From Enterococcus sp. RIT-PI-f (GTDB lineage: Bacteria; Bacillota; Bacilli; Lactobacillales; Enterococcaceae): a stretch of DNA of 64,000 bases. The notes under the pieces are model-generated. The model made no database searches, was not told the origin of the DNA, and saw only the letters and a program-made list of their open reading frames with translations. Positions 16,600 to 24,961 of this stretch are shown here, piece after piece (the stretch's first letter is position 1; each line of letters begins with the position of its first letter). The stretch lies in contig NZ_LHOX01000021.1 in NCBI RefSeq assembly GCF_001297065.1, positions 155,578 to 219,577 of the forward strand, in the 5' to 3' direction. Made by a program: the position numbers and the translations under genes.

Positions 16600-17607
16600 G
16601 TGGATCAGGTATTGACGCAGCAAGAGATTGATTTATTGTTGAATGCGATGAGCACCGGCGAGATCGATCAGGAGATCATTGAAATAGAAGATAGACAGCC
16701 AAAAGTGAAAGCCTATGATTTTCGGCGGCCAACGAAATTATCGAAAGAATACGTCAATACCCTGCACATGATCTTCGAAGATTTTTCGAAACTCAGCAGC
16801 AGCATGTTGTCTACCCAGTTACGGACGAACGTATCTTTACAACTTGCGGCGATCGAACAAGTCAGTTATGACGAATTTATCCATTCGATCCCGAAGTTTA
16901 CTTTGTTAGGGCTGTTTCATTCACAACCTTTAAGCGGCTTGCAGTTGATCGAACTCAATCCGCAACTGTGTATGCTTTTAGTAGAATTGCTTTGCGGCGG
17001 TTTAGATGTTTATCAAAACAAGCCGATTGAGATGGATCTAGGCGACAAAAAAAGTTTTACCGATATCGAAACGGCTATTTTAGAAGAAGTCGTTGCCCAA
17101 TTTGTGCAAGTTTATCAAAATGTTTGGCATGATATCGTCGCGTTGGATTCCGTTTTGGACGGATTAGACACCAACCCGCAATTGCTGCAAAACATGTCAC
17201 CCAATGAACCGGTTGTGCTGGTGACTTTTACCATGAAAATTTTTGATGTCAAACATTTTATCAATCTTTGTGTGCCCTACGTGTTCTTTGAAGGCATTAT
17301 CGACAAGCTGAGTTTCCGCAATTGGTTTGACAGCAATCAGCCCGTCAGCCAAGAAGACAGCCTCGAATTGCAGCGGAGTTTGAATGGGGTAGGCTTGAAT
17401 GTGGAAGTGTTATTGGGACATGCCCAGATGCGCTTATCCGAGTTTATCCACTTAGAAGTAGGGGACGTGATCCAACTGAACAAAAAAATCAGTGAGCCAT
17501 TAGATACATATATTGACGGCAAACCTTTTTTTAGGGCCAAACCAGGTCAGCAAAACGAGCGCTTAGCCATTGAATTACTAGACAAGTTAGAAGAGGAGCA
17601 AGAATAA
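16600..17607 (+). CDS. fliM: Flagellar motor switch protein FliM
   Basis: 335 aa, GTG start behind GGGGGA. The N-terminus VLTQQEIDLLLNAMSTGEI is the CheY-P-binding peptide (LSQxEIDxLL type). The CheC-like middle domain (about 45-235) contains DFRRPTKLSKEYVNTLHMIFEDFSKLSSSMLSTQLR, and the C-terminal SpoA domain (about 250-330) contains LLGHAQMRLSEFIHLEVGDVIQLNK. It builds the C-ring. Its last base is the first base of the fliY ATG. Confidence 0.96.
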   Translation: MDQVLTQQEIDLLLNAMSTGEIDQEIIEIEDRQPKVKAYDFRRPTKLSKEYVNTLHMIFEDFSKLSSSMLSTQLRTNVSLQLAAIEQVSYDEFIHSIPKFTLLGLFHSQPLSGLQLIELNPQLCMLLVELLCGGLDVYQNKPIEMDLGDKKSFTDIETAILEEVVAQFVQVYQNVWHDIVALDSVLDGLDTNPQLLQNMSPNEPVVLVTFTMKIFDVKHFINLCVPYVFFEGIIDKLSFRNWFDSNQPVSQEDSLELQRSLNGVGLNVEVLLGHAQMRLSEFIHLEVGDVIQLNKKISEPLDTYIDGKPFFRAKPGQQNERLAIELLDKLEEEQE

Positions 17608-18665
17608 TGAGTGAAAGTTTGACCCAAGCAGAGATCGATGCCTTGTTGAGCCAAAGTGCGCCAACACAACCAGCCGGTCTTGAAGAACAAGTAAAAGTTG
17701 ATATTATCGGTGAAGTCGGCAATATTTCGATGTCCCAAGCGGCCACCACCTTGTCCTCGATCTTAGACCGTCGCGTCAGTATCACGACACCGCGGGTAGC
17801 GAAAATCAAATTTGGTGAAGTTTTGCAAGATTTGACCGCACCGAAAGTGGCGACCACTGTTGAGTTTAAAGAAGGATTGCTGGGCAGCAATTTGATGCTG
17901 CTGGAAGTCAAAGATGCCATTGTGATCGCCGACTTGATGATGGGTGGGACAGGCGAAACAGCCAACACACAATTCACTGAATTAGAATTGAGTGCTGTCG
18001 CTGAAGCGATGAACCAAATGATTGGGACAGCGTCTACATCAATGGCCACGATGATCAGCCGGAAAGTCGATATTTTGCCGCCAATCGTCAAATTATGGGA
18101 AACACCCGCCAATATTGAATACGCGGCTATCGACGCCCAAGAAGAGATTTATTGCATCTCATTCTCGCTGCGTGTTGAAGGGTTGATCGAAAGTGAAATC
18201 ATGCAGATTTTCACGGACCATGTCGTCAATGATATCGCCGATGCGATGCTATCGGATAAGGCCACTGTTGTTACACGTGAAACACCAGTTGAAGAAACAC
18301 CAGCAGCACCCGTTACACCTCAAGCAGAACCGATAACAGAGAAAGCACAAGTTGAAGTCAGCAAGCCAGCTTTCCAAACCCTTGCAACAAAATCCGTCAA
18401 TGAGGGGGACAATTTAGACTTGATTTTAGATGTCCCACTTGATTTGAGTGTGATTTTGGGTCGCAGCAAAAAATCGATCAAGGAAATTTTATCTTTCAAT
18501 ACCGGTTCCGTGATTGAATTAGACAAGTTGACGGACGAACCATTAGAAATCTTATTGAATGGCAAATTGATCGCTACCGGTGAAGTTGTCGTGATCAATG
18601 AAAACTTTGGTGTTCGGATCACCAATATTCTTTCCCAAAAACAACGGATCCATAATTTACATTAA
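17607..18665 (+). CDS. fliY: Flagellar motor switch phosphatase FliY
   Basis: 352 aa, much longer than FliN (about 80-140 aa). The N-terminal peptide ESLTQAEIDALLSQS resembles the CheY-P-binding motif. A CheC-type domain with IGEVGNISMSQAATTLSSI and VAEAMNQMIGTASTSMA spans about 30-215. An E/P/A/T-rich linker (about 220-265) leads to the SpoA (FliN) domain LDVPLDLSVILGRSKKSIKEILSFNTGSVIELDKL. It is a C-ring component that also dephosphorylates CheY-P. It ends just before a strong inverted repeat. Confidence 0.95.
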   Translation: MSESLTQAEIDALLSQSAPTQPAGLEEQVKVDIIGEVGNISMSQAATTLSSILDRRVSITTPRVAKIKFGEVLQDLTAPKVATTVEFKEGLLGSNLMLLEVKDAIVIADLMMGGTGETANTQFTELELSAVAEAMNQMIGTASTSMATMISRKVDILPPIVKLWETPANIEYAAIDAQEEIYCISFSLRVEGLIESEIMQIFTDHVVNDIADAMLSDKATVVTRETPVEETPAAPVTPQAEPITEKAQVEVSKPAFQTLATKSVNEGDNLDLILDVPLDLSVILGRSKKSIKEILSFNTGSVIELDKLTDEPLEILLNGKLIATGEVVVINENFGVRITNILSQKQRIHNLH

Positions 18666-18670
18666 TTTGT

Positions 18671-18720
18671 ACAAAACACAAAAAAGTGAAACAAAATGGT
18701 TTAACTTTTTTGTGTTTTGT
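18671..18720. terminator. Perfect 17-bp inverted repeat after fliY (likely terminator)
   Basis: ACAAAACACAAAAAAGT (18671-18687) pairs exactly with ACTTTTTTGTGTTTTGT (18704-18720), with a 16-base loop that itself contains AAAC/GTTT. The stem is A/T-rich and its right arm supplies T-runs, so it can act as a terminator for the fliM-fliY transcript. The right arm also holds the spacer of the sigma28 promoter of flgM. Confidence 0.7.
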
Positions 18721-18727
18721 CCGATAG
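18701..18727 (+). promoter_or_regulatory. Sigma28 promoter for flgM-flgN-flgK-flgL
   Basis: TTAA (18701-18704), a 15-base spacer and TCCGATAG (18720-18727) match the sigma28 pattern and have exactly the geometry of the fliC promoter. It lies 35 bases before the flgM ATG. The -35 and spacer sit in the right arm of the 17-bp inverted repeat. Confidence 0.72.
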
Positions 18728-18761
18728 TATAGGGTAGAAGAACGAGAACGGAGGAGAATCT

Positions 18762-19034
18762 ATGAAAATCGAAAGAGGTTATGCCGAATATACCGACAAA
18801 GCCATCCAAAGAGATGCTGTCAAACAAAGCAAACCAGCCACCGCAGAAGTCAAGAAGACTGTCGATGTTCAATTATCCGAAACAGCCCAAGCGATGCAAA
18901 AAAGTGCCAGCCAAGAAACCAGTCGCAGTGCCAGGGTCGCTGAATTGAAACAAGCAATCAAAGCTGGGACCTATCAAGTTTCAGCCGAAAAAATAGCCGA
19001 TAACATGTTGGCGCAAGACAAGCAGGTCGATTAG
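18762..19034 (+). CDS. flgM: Anti-sigma28 factor FlgM
   Basis: 90 aa. The C-terminal half RVAELKQAIKAGTYQVSAEKIADNMLAQ is the sigma-binding helix pair of FlgM; the N-terminal half is polar and probably disordered, as usual. FlgM holds FliA inactive until it is exported through the completed hook-basal body, releasing filament genes. The start follows CGGAGGAG. The stop TAG is immediately followed by the flgN ATG. Confidence 0.93.
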   Translation: MKIERGYAEYTDKAIQRDAVKQSKPATAEVKKTVDVQLSETAQAMQKSASQETSRSARVAELKQAIKAGTYQVSAEKIADNMLAQDKQVD

Positions 19035-19391
19035 ATGAATAGTCGTGAATTTGAACGCCAACTGCAGCAGTTTTTACGCCTGCTCAAAAAAGAAAAAGAT
19101 ATTTTGATCAAAAATCATGCCGACCAATTGCCAGGACTGGTTGAGAAAAAATCAGCATTTGTACCGATTTTATCTAGTTATGAAGGAGAAATCACAGCAA
19201 CCATTCAAGCGTTGGTAGCAGATATCCAAATCCAGCAACAGGAAAATCTATTGTTGACGCAACAAGCTATCAGTTTTCAAACAGTATTGATGGAAGCTGT
19301 GAAAGACAATATCAAAACACCCGCCAATACCTATTCAAAATATCAAACCAAACCAAGCGTTTCCACCGCAATCATTGACCAAGACATGTAA
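19035..19391 (+). CDS. flgN: Flagellar export chaperone FlgN
   Basis: 118 aa, fully helical in appearance, with LLKKEKDILIKNHADQLPGLVEKKSAFVPIL matching the FlgN pattern. FlgN binds the hook-filament junction proteins FlgK and FlgL, whose genes follow directly. The N-terminal sequence is weakly conserved in the family, so the call leans on position between flgM and flgK. Confidence 0.87.
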   Translation: MNSREFERQLQQFLRLLKKEKDILIKNHADQLPGLVEKKSAFVPILSSYEGEITATIQALVADIQIQQQENLLLTQQAISFQTVLMEAVKDNIKTPANTYSKYQTKPSVSTAIIDQDM

Positions 19392-19402
19392 GGAGTAGAA
19401 AG

Positions 19403-20923
19403 ATGACAGGATTATTTGGTACTTTAGGGACAGCCACACGGGGGATGACCGCCAACCAAACAGCGCTGCAAACGACCAGTCACAATATTGCCAATACCAA
19501 TACAGACGGCTACTCGCGACAAAGGGTCAATCTGCAAGCGGAAGCTTCGTATAATATCGCGGGTGTCGGCAGTATTGGCATGGGCGTTAAAGTCGGCAGC
19601 GTCGAACGTATCGTCGATGACTTCGTGATTGGCCAAGTGCGTAATGCCTATTCCAACTATACATATTATGAACAAAAAGCAGATATCTTAGGACAATTAG
19701 AAAGCATCATGAATGAACCCTCAGACAATGGATTGTCTAGCCAGTTGGCGACAATGTTTGATTCGTGGACATCATTGGCCAATAATCCCGAATTGGACAC
19801 AGCCAAAACATTGGTATTAGAAAATAGCAGTACCTTTGCCGATACGGTCAACCAAATGGCAACTCAAATGACGCAATTACAGAGTGATACGACGGACACG
19901 ATCGAAAAATCGGTCCTAGATTTCAACGAAAAAGTCAAAGCCCTGCAATCGCTAAATGAGCAAATCTATGGCTTAACGACGAGCGGGGGAACGCCCAATG
20001 ATTTATTGGATACGCGTGATAGCTTATTGAAGGACCTCTCCGGATTAGCAGGTATCGAAACAACGACCGATGTCTACGGTCGCGGCTTTGTTTCAATCAG
20101 CGGGCAAACGATTTTAAATGCAGATACCCGCAATACCTTGAGTGTCGTCGTCGGCCAATCTGATACAGGGGCCGTGGTATCGAAAGATGGCAACCCATTA
20201 AATCCTTCGGAAACCATCAGTGGCACCTATCCTGTCGGGACAGTGTTGTTGAGTGAGGCTTCAGACACAGGAACAACTTATCAGGAACTACCGATCAAGG
20301 AAGGCGCGATTGGCGGATTACAGGCTTCAGCTACTGAGATCAGTAGCCGCCTCAATGAGTTGAACCAATTCACGACCACAATTGCCCAAGCCATGAATAT
20401 GGTCTTTACTGGCGGCGCGTCAAGTACCAGTGGCTTATTTGACCTAAGTACCGACGATACCGGCGCAGCCACTACGATCAGTGTCAGCCAATCCTTGTTG
20501 GACAATCCAAGCCTAGTCAAAGCCGGGATGACAGACGCTGCGGGAGATGGCACATTAGCTGCTGCCATGGCGAAATTAAGTACCACCAAACTAGATTTCC
20601 CCCTTTCTGAAACAACGTTGGCTTCATTTGATGCAGCAACATTGACCTTCAGCAATGCGACATCAGGGATGACAGTCAATAGCTACTTTAATAGTATCGT
20701 GACCAAGAATGGGATCTCAAAACAGCAAGCCGACAATACATCCAGTGCACAATTGTCGCTATTGAACCAATTAGAATACAAAAACCAATCTGTATCTGGC
20801 GTGTCGATCAACGAAGAAATGTCAGATGTGATTCGCTTTCAACAAGGATTCCAAGCCAATGCGCGGCTCATTTCAGTAGTTTCTGAAATGCTAGATACCT
20901 TGATCAACCGGACAGGAGTGTAA
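19403..20923 (+). CDS. flgK: Flagellar hook-associated protein 1 FlgK
   Basis: 506 aa. The N-terminus LFGTLGTATRGMTANQTALQTTSHNIANTNTDGYSRQRVNLQ has the rod/hook family motif. The C-terminus VSGVSINEEMSDVIRFQQGFQANARLISVVSEMLDTLINRTG is the standard FlgK tail. The middle is T/S/N-rich, as for an exported axial protein. It joins hook and filament with FlgL. The site AAGGAGTAGA precedes the ATG. Confidence 0.96.
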   Translation: MTGLFGTLGTATRGMTANQTALQTTSHNIANTNTDGYSRQRVNLQAEASYNIAGVGSIGMGVKVGSVERIVDDFVIGQVRNAYSNYTYYEQKADILGQLESIMNEPSDNGLSSQLATMFDSWTSLANNPELDTAKTLVLENSSTFADTVNQMATQMTQLQSDTTDTIEKSVLDFNEKVKALQSLNEQIYGLTTSGGTPNDLLDTRDSLLKDLSGLAGIETTTDVYGRGFVSISGQTILNADTRNTLSVVVGQSDTGAVVSKDGNPLNPSETISGTYPVGTVLLSEASDTGTTYQELPIKEGAIGGLQASATEISSRLNELNQFTTTIAQAMNMVFTGGASSTSGLFDLSTDDTGAATTISVSQSLLDNPSLVKAGMTDAAGDGTLAAAMAKLSTTKLDFPLSETTLASFDAATLTFSNATSGMTVNSYFNSIVTKNGISKQQADNTSSAQLSLLNQLEYKNQSVSGVSINEEMSDVIRFQQGFQANARLISVVSEMLDTLINRTGV

Positions 20924-20927
20924 CGTC

Positions 20928-21848
20928 ATGCGTATTTCAAATAATATTACCTACAGTGATTTCATGCGAAATCTAAGCACCAATGCCTCTAAAGTCCAAA
21001 CGACCTTGAATCAGATCTCTAGCATGAAAGAAGTCAGTAAATCCTCGGACAATCCACTGCTGGTGTCGAAAATCATGGATCTCAATGTGTCATTGAGCAA
21101 AAATGAAACCTACAGCAATACGATCGCCGATAGCATCTCCTGGACAAAAGCGCAAGATGCAACGTTAGACAGCGTCAGTACCTCGATGTTGCGGATCCGT
21201 TCGTTGATTCAGTCTTCAGCGAATGCCACGGCTGGCAGTGATGAGTTAAAAGCCAACCAGTCTGAGATCGAACAAGAAATCAGTGGTATCGTCGAATCCT
21301 TGAATACCAATTTTGATGGCCGCTATCTATTCAGTGGCACCAACACCACAACTGCCCCCTTTGAAGTAATCAAAGACAATGATGCCATCATTGGCATCAA
21401 ATATAATGGCACCAGTCAAGACTTGCCACGAGAAATCGCCAGTGGTGTGTCGGTGAATCTGATGGCAGACGGCAGTCGCCTGATGAACGAAACCGGCACG
21501 GCAACAGATCCTGAAAACTTGAGCACCTATTTCAATGACTTATTGTCTGCATTACGCAGCGATGATAAGGATGCCCTTAGCGGCGATTTATTGGCAGCCC
21601 ACGATACGTATGCCAATAATATTGTCAACGTCCGTGCCCAGATCGGCACATTGTATAACCGGTTGGAGGCAGCCGCAGATCGGAATGAAACAGAGAATTT
21701 GAATCTGACCGAAACCCTCTCTAACAAACAAGATGTGGATGTTGCCGAAAAATATATGGAATATCAAAATCAAATGACTGCCTACCAAGCCACATTGGCC
21801 ATGGGGACCAAAATCATGCAAATGACGATTTTGGATTATATCAACTAA
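20928..21848 (+). CDS. flgL: Flagellar hook-associated protein 3 FlgL
   Basis: 306 aa. Flagellin-like ends: MRISNNITYSDFMRNLSTNASKVQTTLNQISSMKEVSKSSDNPLLVSKIMDL and DVAEKYMEYQNQMTAYQATLAMGTKIMQMTILDYIN. The FDGRYLFSGTNT motif is typical of FlgL. Only 4 bases separate it from flgK. It is the last gene before the fliC terminator; fliW and csrA, often found here in other Firmicutes, are missing. Confidence 0.96.
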   Translation: MRISNNITYSDFMRNLSTNASKVQTTLNQISSMKEVSKSSDNPLLVSKIMDLNVSLSKNETYSNTIADSISWTKAQDATLDSVSTSMLRIRSLIQSSANATAGSDELKANQSEIEQEISGIVESLNTNFDGRYLFSGTNTTTAPFEVIKDNDAIIGIKYNGTSQDLPREIASGVSVNLMADGSRLMNETGTATDPENLSTYFNDLLSALRSDDKDALSGDLLAAHDTYANNIVNVRAQIGTLYNRLEAAADRNETENLNLTETLSNKQDVDVAEKYMEYQNQMTAYQATLAMGTKIMQMTILDYIN

Positions 21849-21862
21849 ATCCAGAATCACCG

Positions 21863-21896
21863 ACTTTCACTTTTGGTGAAAGTTTTTTATTTTTTT
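21863..21896 (+). terminator. Rho-independent terminator between flgL and fliC
   Basis: ACTTTCAC (21863-21870) pairs with GTGAAAGT (21876-21883) over a 5-base loop, followed by a long T-rich tract. It ends the flgM-flgL transcript and separates it from the fliC promoter 13 bases on. Confidence 0.9.
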
Positions 21897-21908
21897 CGCA
21901 AAAAAGAC

Positions 21909-21935
21909 TTAACCCACCCCACATTCTGCCGATAC
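21909..21935 (+). promoter_or_regulatory. Sigma28 promoter of fliC
   Basis: TTAA (21909-21912), 15-base spacer, GCCGATAC (21928-21935): a near-consensus FliA/SigD promoter. It is preceded by a terminator, so flagellin should be transcribed separately. The leader is about 45 bases and carries the site TTAGGAGGAAC before the ATG. Confidence 0.85.
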
Positions 21936-21987
21936 ATAGTATCAGAGGGCAACCTTAGCGAATACACACAATTAGGAGGAACTATAC

Positions 21988-23007
21988 ATGAGAATCAATA
22001 CGAATGTTTCAGCATTAAATACGTACTCAAGCTTAACCAGCGCCAATGCATCAAAAAGTGCATCTCTATCTAAATTATCTTCAGGCTTACGAATCAACAA
22101 AGCCGGTGATGACGCAGCGGGACTAGCGATCTCAGAAAAAATGAAAGGCCAGATCGGCGGCTTATCACAAGCAAAAAGCAACGCCCAAGACGGTATTTCA
22201 TTGATCCAAACTGCAGAAGGTGCCTTGAACGAAACCCACAGCATTTTAGGCCGTATGCGTGACTTAGCAGTGCAAAGCTCAAATGGTACCTTGAGCCAAG
22301 ACGATCGCGATGCCATTGAAAAAGAATACACAGCTTTAACAGATGAAATCGATCGTATTAGTACAACAACTGAATTCAATAAAAAAAGTTTGTTGTCTGG
22401 CGCTGATGCTGCAGGAGATGCACAAGAGTTTACATTTCAAATTGGTGCAAATGCCAATCAAACCGTTTCAGTTTCAATTAAAAATATGGGATCTGGTTCT
22501 GACGGACTTGGTGTGAAAGGCTTAACTTTAAGTGCAGCGAAGAGTGATACGGATATTGAAAAAGAGTTTTTAGCAAGTGAAAAAACCTACGATGGGGCTG
22601 GAAAAGTAGTTACTGAAGATGGTAAAAAAGCGTCTGAACTAAAAGAGGCAGCTGAAGCTGAGGATGCAACAGATGCGGATAAGGCAAGCTACCAAGCTGC
22701 GTTGAAAACCTTTAAAGCAGCAGACACTGAATCGAATGCTATATCTACAATTGATAAAGCAATCTCCTCTGTATCAGACCAACGTGCTGCCTTAGGTGCT
22801 GCACAAAACCGTCTAGAACATACCATCAACAACTTAGGTACAACCCAAGAAAACATCTCTGAAGCCAACTCACGCATTCGTGACGTGGATATGGCACAAG
22901 AAATGATGAGCTTTACGAAGAGCAATATCCTTTCTCAAGCAGCAACATCCATGTTGGCACAAGCAAACTCTATGCCAAACAGCGTATTGAGCTTGCTACA
23001 AGGATAA
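21988..23007 (+). CDS. fliC: Flagellin FliC
   Basis: 339 aa. D0/D1 ends are well conserved: [55 protein letters not shown] and the C-terminal [49 protein letters not shown]. The segment [15 protein letters not shown] corresponds to the TLR5-recognised D1 region of other flagellins. The central part (about 140-240) is short, Lys/Glu/Asp/Ala-rich and probably surface exposed. It is the only flagellin gene here and forms its own transcription unit (sigma28 promoter, hairpins on both sides). Confidence 0.98.
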   Translation: MRINTNVSALNTYSSLTSANASKSASLSKLSSGLRINKAGDDAAGLAISEKMKGQIGGLSQAKSNAQDGISLIQTAEGALNETHSILGRMRDLAVQSSNGTLSQDDRDAIEKEYTALTDEIDRISTTTEFNKKSLLSGADAAGDAQEFTFQIGANANQTVSVSIKNMGSGSDGLGVKGLTLSAAKSDTDIEKEFLASEKTYDGAGKVVTEDGKKASELKEAAEAEDATDADKASYQAALKTFKAADTESNAISTIDKAISSVSDQRAALGAAQNRLEHTINNLGTTQENISEANSRIRDVDMAQEMMSFTKSNILSQAATSMLAQANSMPNSVLSLLQG

Positions 23008-23031
23008 GCACCTTTGCTCTTATCTTTACTT

Positions 23032-23068
23032 ACAAGAACTGTCTGGGGGAAGGGCAGTTCTTGTTTAC
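23032..23068 (+). terminator. Terminator-like hairpin after fliC
   Basis: ACAAGAACTGTC (23032-23043) pairs with GGCAGTTCTTGT (23053-23064), one G-U pair, 9-base loop. The following sequence TTACATAG has few T residues, so termination may be partial and allow read-through into flaG, for which no clear promoter was found. Confidence 0.7.
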
Positions 23069-23118
23069 ATAGAATACCGCTTTCGTCTTTTACTTAAATC
23101 AGAAATGAGGCATGTTGT

Positions 23119-23493
23119 ATGGCGATCGATCCGATTTCCCTAGATGGGGTGACTAAAATCACACCGGTTCTACCCGTTGAACCAATCAAAGACAGCCAAG
23201 TGCTGACGGCGAATGACCAAAACGAAGCACAGGATAAGCAAACAGAGATCCATTACTTCTCGAAAAAAGACCAAGCATCGATCAAGGCTTCGGTGGAAAC
23301 GTTGAACCACAAATTGTTAGGCAAAGACATGAAATTGGCTTACGAAGTCCATGAACGAACTGGCCGCACCATGGTTCGGCTCATTGATATGCGAACGGAA
23401 GAAGTCATCAAGGAAATACCGCCAGCCAATATGTTAGATGTCATCGGCAAGATTTGGGATGACATGGGTATTGCTGTCGATCGAAAGGGATGA
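23119..23493 (+). CDS. flaG: FlaG family flagellar protein
   Basis: 124 aa. The C-terminal half (KLAYEVHERTGRTMVRLIDMRTEEVIKEIPPANMLDVIGKIWDDMGIAVDRKG) matches FlaG, a small protein influencing filament length; the N-terminal half is polar. It sits between fliC and fliD, its usual place. The stop is 4 bases before the fliD ATG. Confidence 0.9.
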   Translation: MAIDPISLDGVTKITPVLPVEPIKDSQVLTANDQNEAQDKQTEIHYFSKKDQASIKASVETLNHKLLGKDMKLAYEVHERTGRTMVRLIDMRTEEVIKEIPPANMLDVIGKIWDDMGIAVDRKG

Positions 23494-23497
23494 AACT

Positions 23498-24922
23498 ATG
23501 GCAAGTGTCACCAGCAGTTCAGGTATCAGTACTACATTAGGCAGTTACTCAGGGATCACATCAGATGATATCGAGAGTTTATTGGCGGCTGATTCCGTCA
23601 ATAAGACCCGGGCGCAAAACAAAATCACCACGATCACTGCCCAAAAGACAGCATGGAGTGATATCAGTACCCGTTTAACCAACTTTCTGAACAAAGTTGA
23701 GGCGTTGCAAAAAGTTGATGCCTATCAAACCAAGAAGGTGACCACGTCCAATAGCAGTATTGCGTCGATCGCAGGAACGACCGATGCGCCAGAAGGCACT
23801 TATGATCTGAAAGTCAATCAATTGGCGACGGCTACCAAAGTCACGGGGACTAAAGTAGCTGACAGCAGTACGACAGCCTTGAATATTAGTGGACAACTGA
23901 CTTTGACAAGTGCTGAAGTAGATGACAAAGGAGAAGCAATCACTGCAACCATTGAAATCAGCAGTGAACAAACCCTGAAAGACGTCGCAGCCAAAATCAA
24001 TGAACAAACCAAAACAACCTCGATTGCGGCAAGTATTGTTGATAATCGCTTGATTTTGACCAATAGCAAAATGGGGGACAAAACCTTCTTAATCGATGGC
24101 GACGCTGTCGAAGGATTAGGCATTGGTGCAACAGCAACCACGACCCAAGGTCAGCCAGCGTTGTTTGAATTGGATGGACTGGCTATCTCTCGAGATAGCA
24201 ACAGTGTGACGGATGTCATTGATGGCGTGACGTTGACATTGGCCAAAAAAAGCGATGAACATGTGACCTTATCTCTAACCAACGACACATCTAAAATCGT
24301 TGATGCCGTCCAAGGATTGGTGGATCAGTACAACAGCTTGATGAATTTTATCGGCGAAAAGTTGGCTGTCGGGGACCCCAGCAGCGAGGACAACACTACC
24401 GGCGCCTTAGTCGGCGACAGTGCCTTGACACGGCTGCAAGCCCAATTAAGAAACTTGATCACGATCCCTTCTGTCAGCGGCTCAGCATTGACGCCTAACA
24501 AGTTGGGTATCTCCAATGTCGATAATGAAGGCACTTTAGGCCTAGACACGACCAAATTAAAAGAAGCGATCGCGGCGGATCCGTCAGCAGTCAAATCCTT
24601 CTTTTATGCTTCGACCAAGACCAAAGCAGCAGATGGAACATCTACCACGACAGAAAGCGGCTATACACTGGCGTTGAAAGAATTGGCCAATAGCTATGTC
24701 GTCAATACATCTACCAATAAAGGCGTGATTGCAACAAAATCGGCGACTTATGATACCACGATCAAAGATTTGAATAAGCAGATCGAGCGGTTTGACGATA
24801 TTTTGGCGATGAAAAAAGAACGATATGTCACGATGTTTACTAAACTAGATACGGTCATGATGGAAGCTGAGAGTCAATTGAGCTATTTAACGAGTCAATT
24901 TTCAACAACCTCCAGCAGCTAA
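23498..24922 (+). CDS. fliD: Flagellar filament cap protein FliD
   Basis: 474 aa from ATG 23498; the open frame upstream overlaps flaG. N-terminal GISTTLGSYSGITSDDIESLLAADSVNKTRAQNKITTITAQKTAWSDISTRLTNFLNKVEAL and C-terminal DLNKQIERFDDILAMKKERYVTMFTKLDTVMMEAESQLSYLTSQFST are the paired coiled ends of FliD. The cap pentamer at the tip places flagellin subunits. The site AAGGGATGAA is modest, so coupling to flaG is likely. Confidence 0.95.
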   Translation: MASVTSSSGISTTLGSYSGITSDDIESLLAADSVNKTRAQNKITTITAQKTAWSDISTRLTNFLNKVEALQKVDAYQTKKVTTSNSSIASIAGTTDAPEGTYDLKVNQLATATKVTGTKVADSSTTALNISGQLTLTSAEVDDKGEAITATIEISSEQTLKDVAAKINEQTKTTSIAASIVDNRLILTNSKMGDKTFLIDGDAVEGLGIGATATTTQGQPALFELDGLAISRDSNSVTDVIDGVTLTLAKKSDEHVTLSLTNDTSKIVDAVQGLVDQYNSLMNFIGEKLAVGDPSSEDNTTGALVGDSALTRLQAQLRNLITIPSVSGSALTPNKLGISNVDNEGTLGLDTTKLKEAIAADPSAVKSFFYASTKTKAADGTSTTTESGYTLALKELANSYVVNTSTNKGVIATKSATYDTTIKDLNKQIERFDDILAMKKERYVTMFTKLDTVMMEAESQLSYLTSQFSTTSSS

Positions 24923-24961
24923 TGAAACGCGGATAGGATGCTACGTAGAAAGGATCGAACG

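Noticed and set aside
17531..18112. 193-residue open frame antisense to fliM/fliY
   Set aside because: The + strand frame is clearly FliY; the antisense frame has no recognisable domain and reflects codon bias.
18974..19003. TCAAGTTT and GCCGATAA near the end of flgM, possible sigma28 promoter for flgN
   Set aside because: The distance between elements is about 3 bases longer than in the convincing sites, and it is fully within coding sequence.
21863..21896. Short repeats near fliC as a phase-variation inversion site
   Set aside because: The repeat is a plain terminator hairpin with a T-run; no recombinase gene or longer flanking inverted repeats are present.
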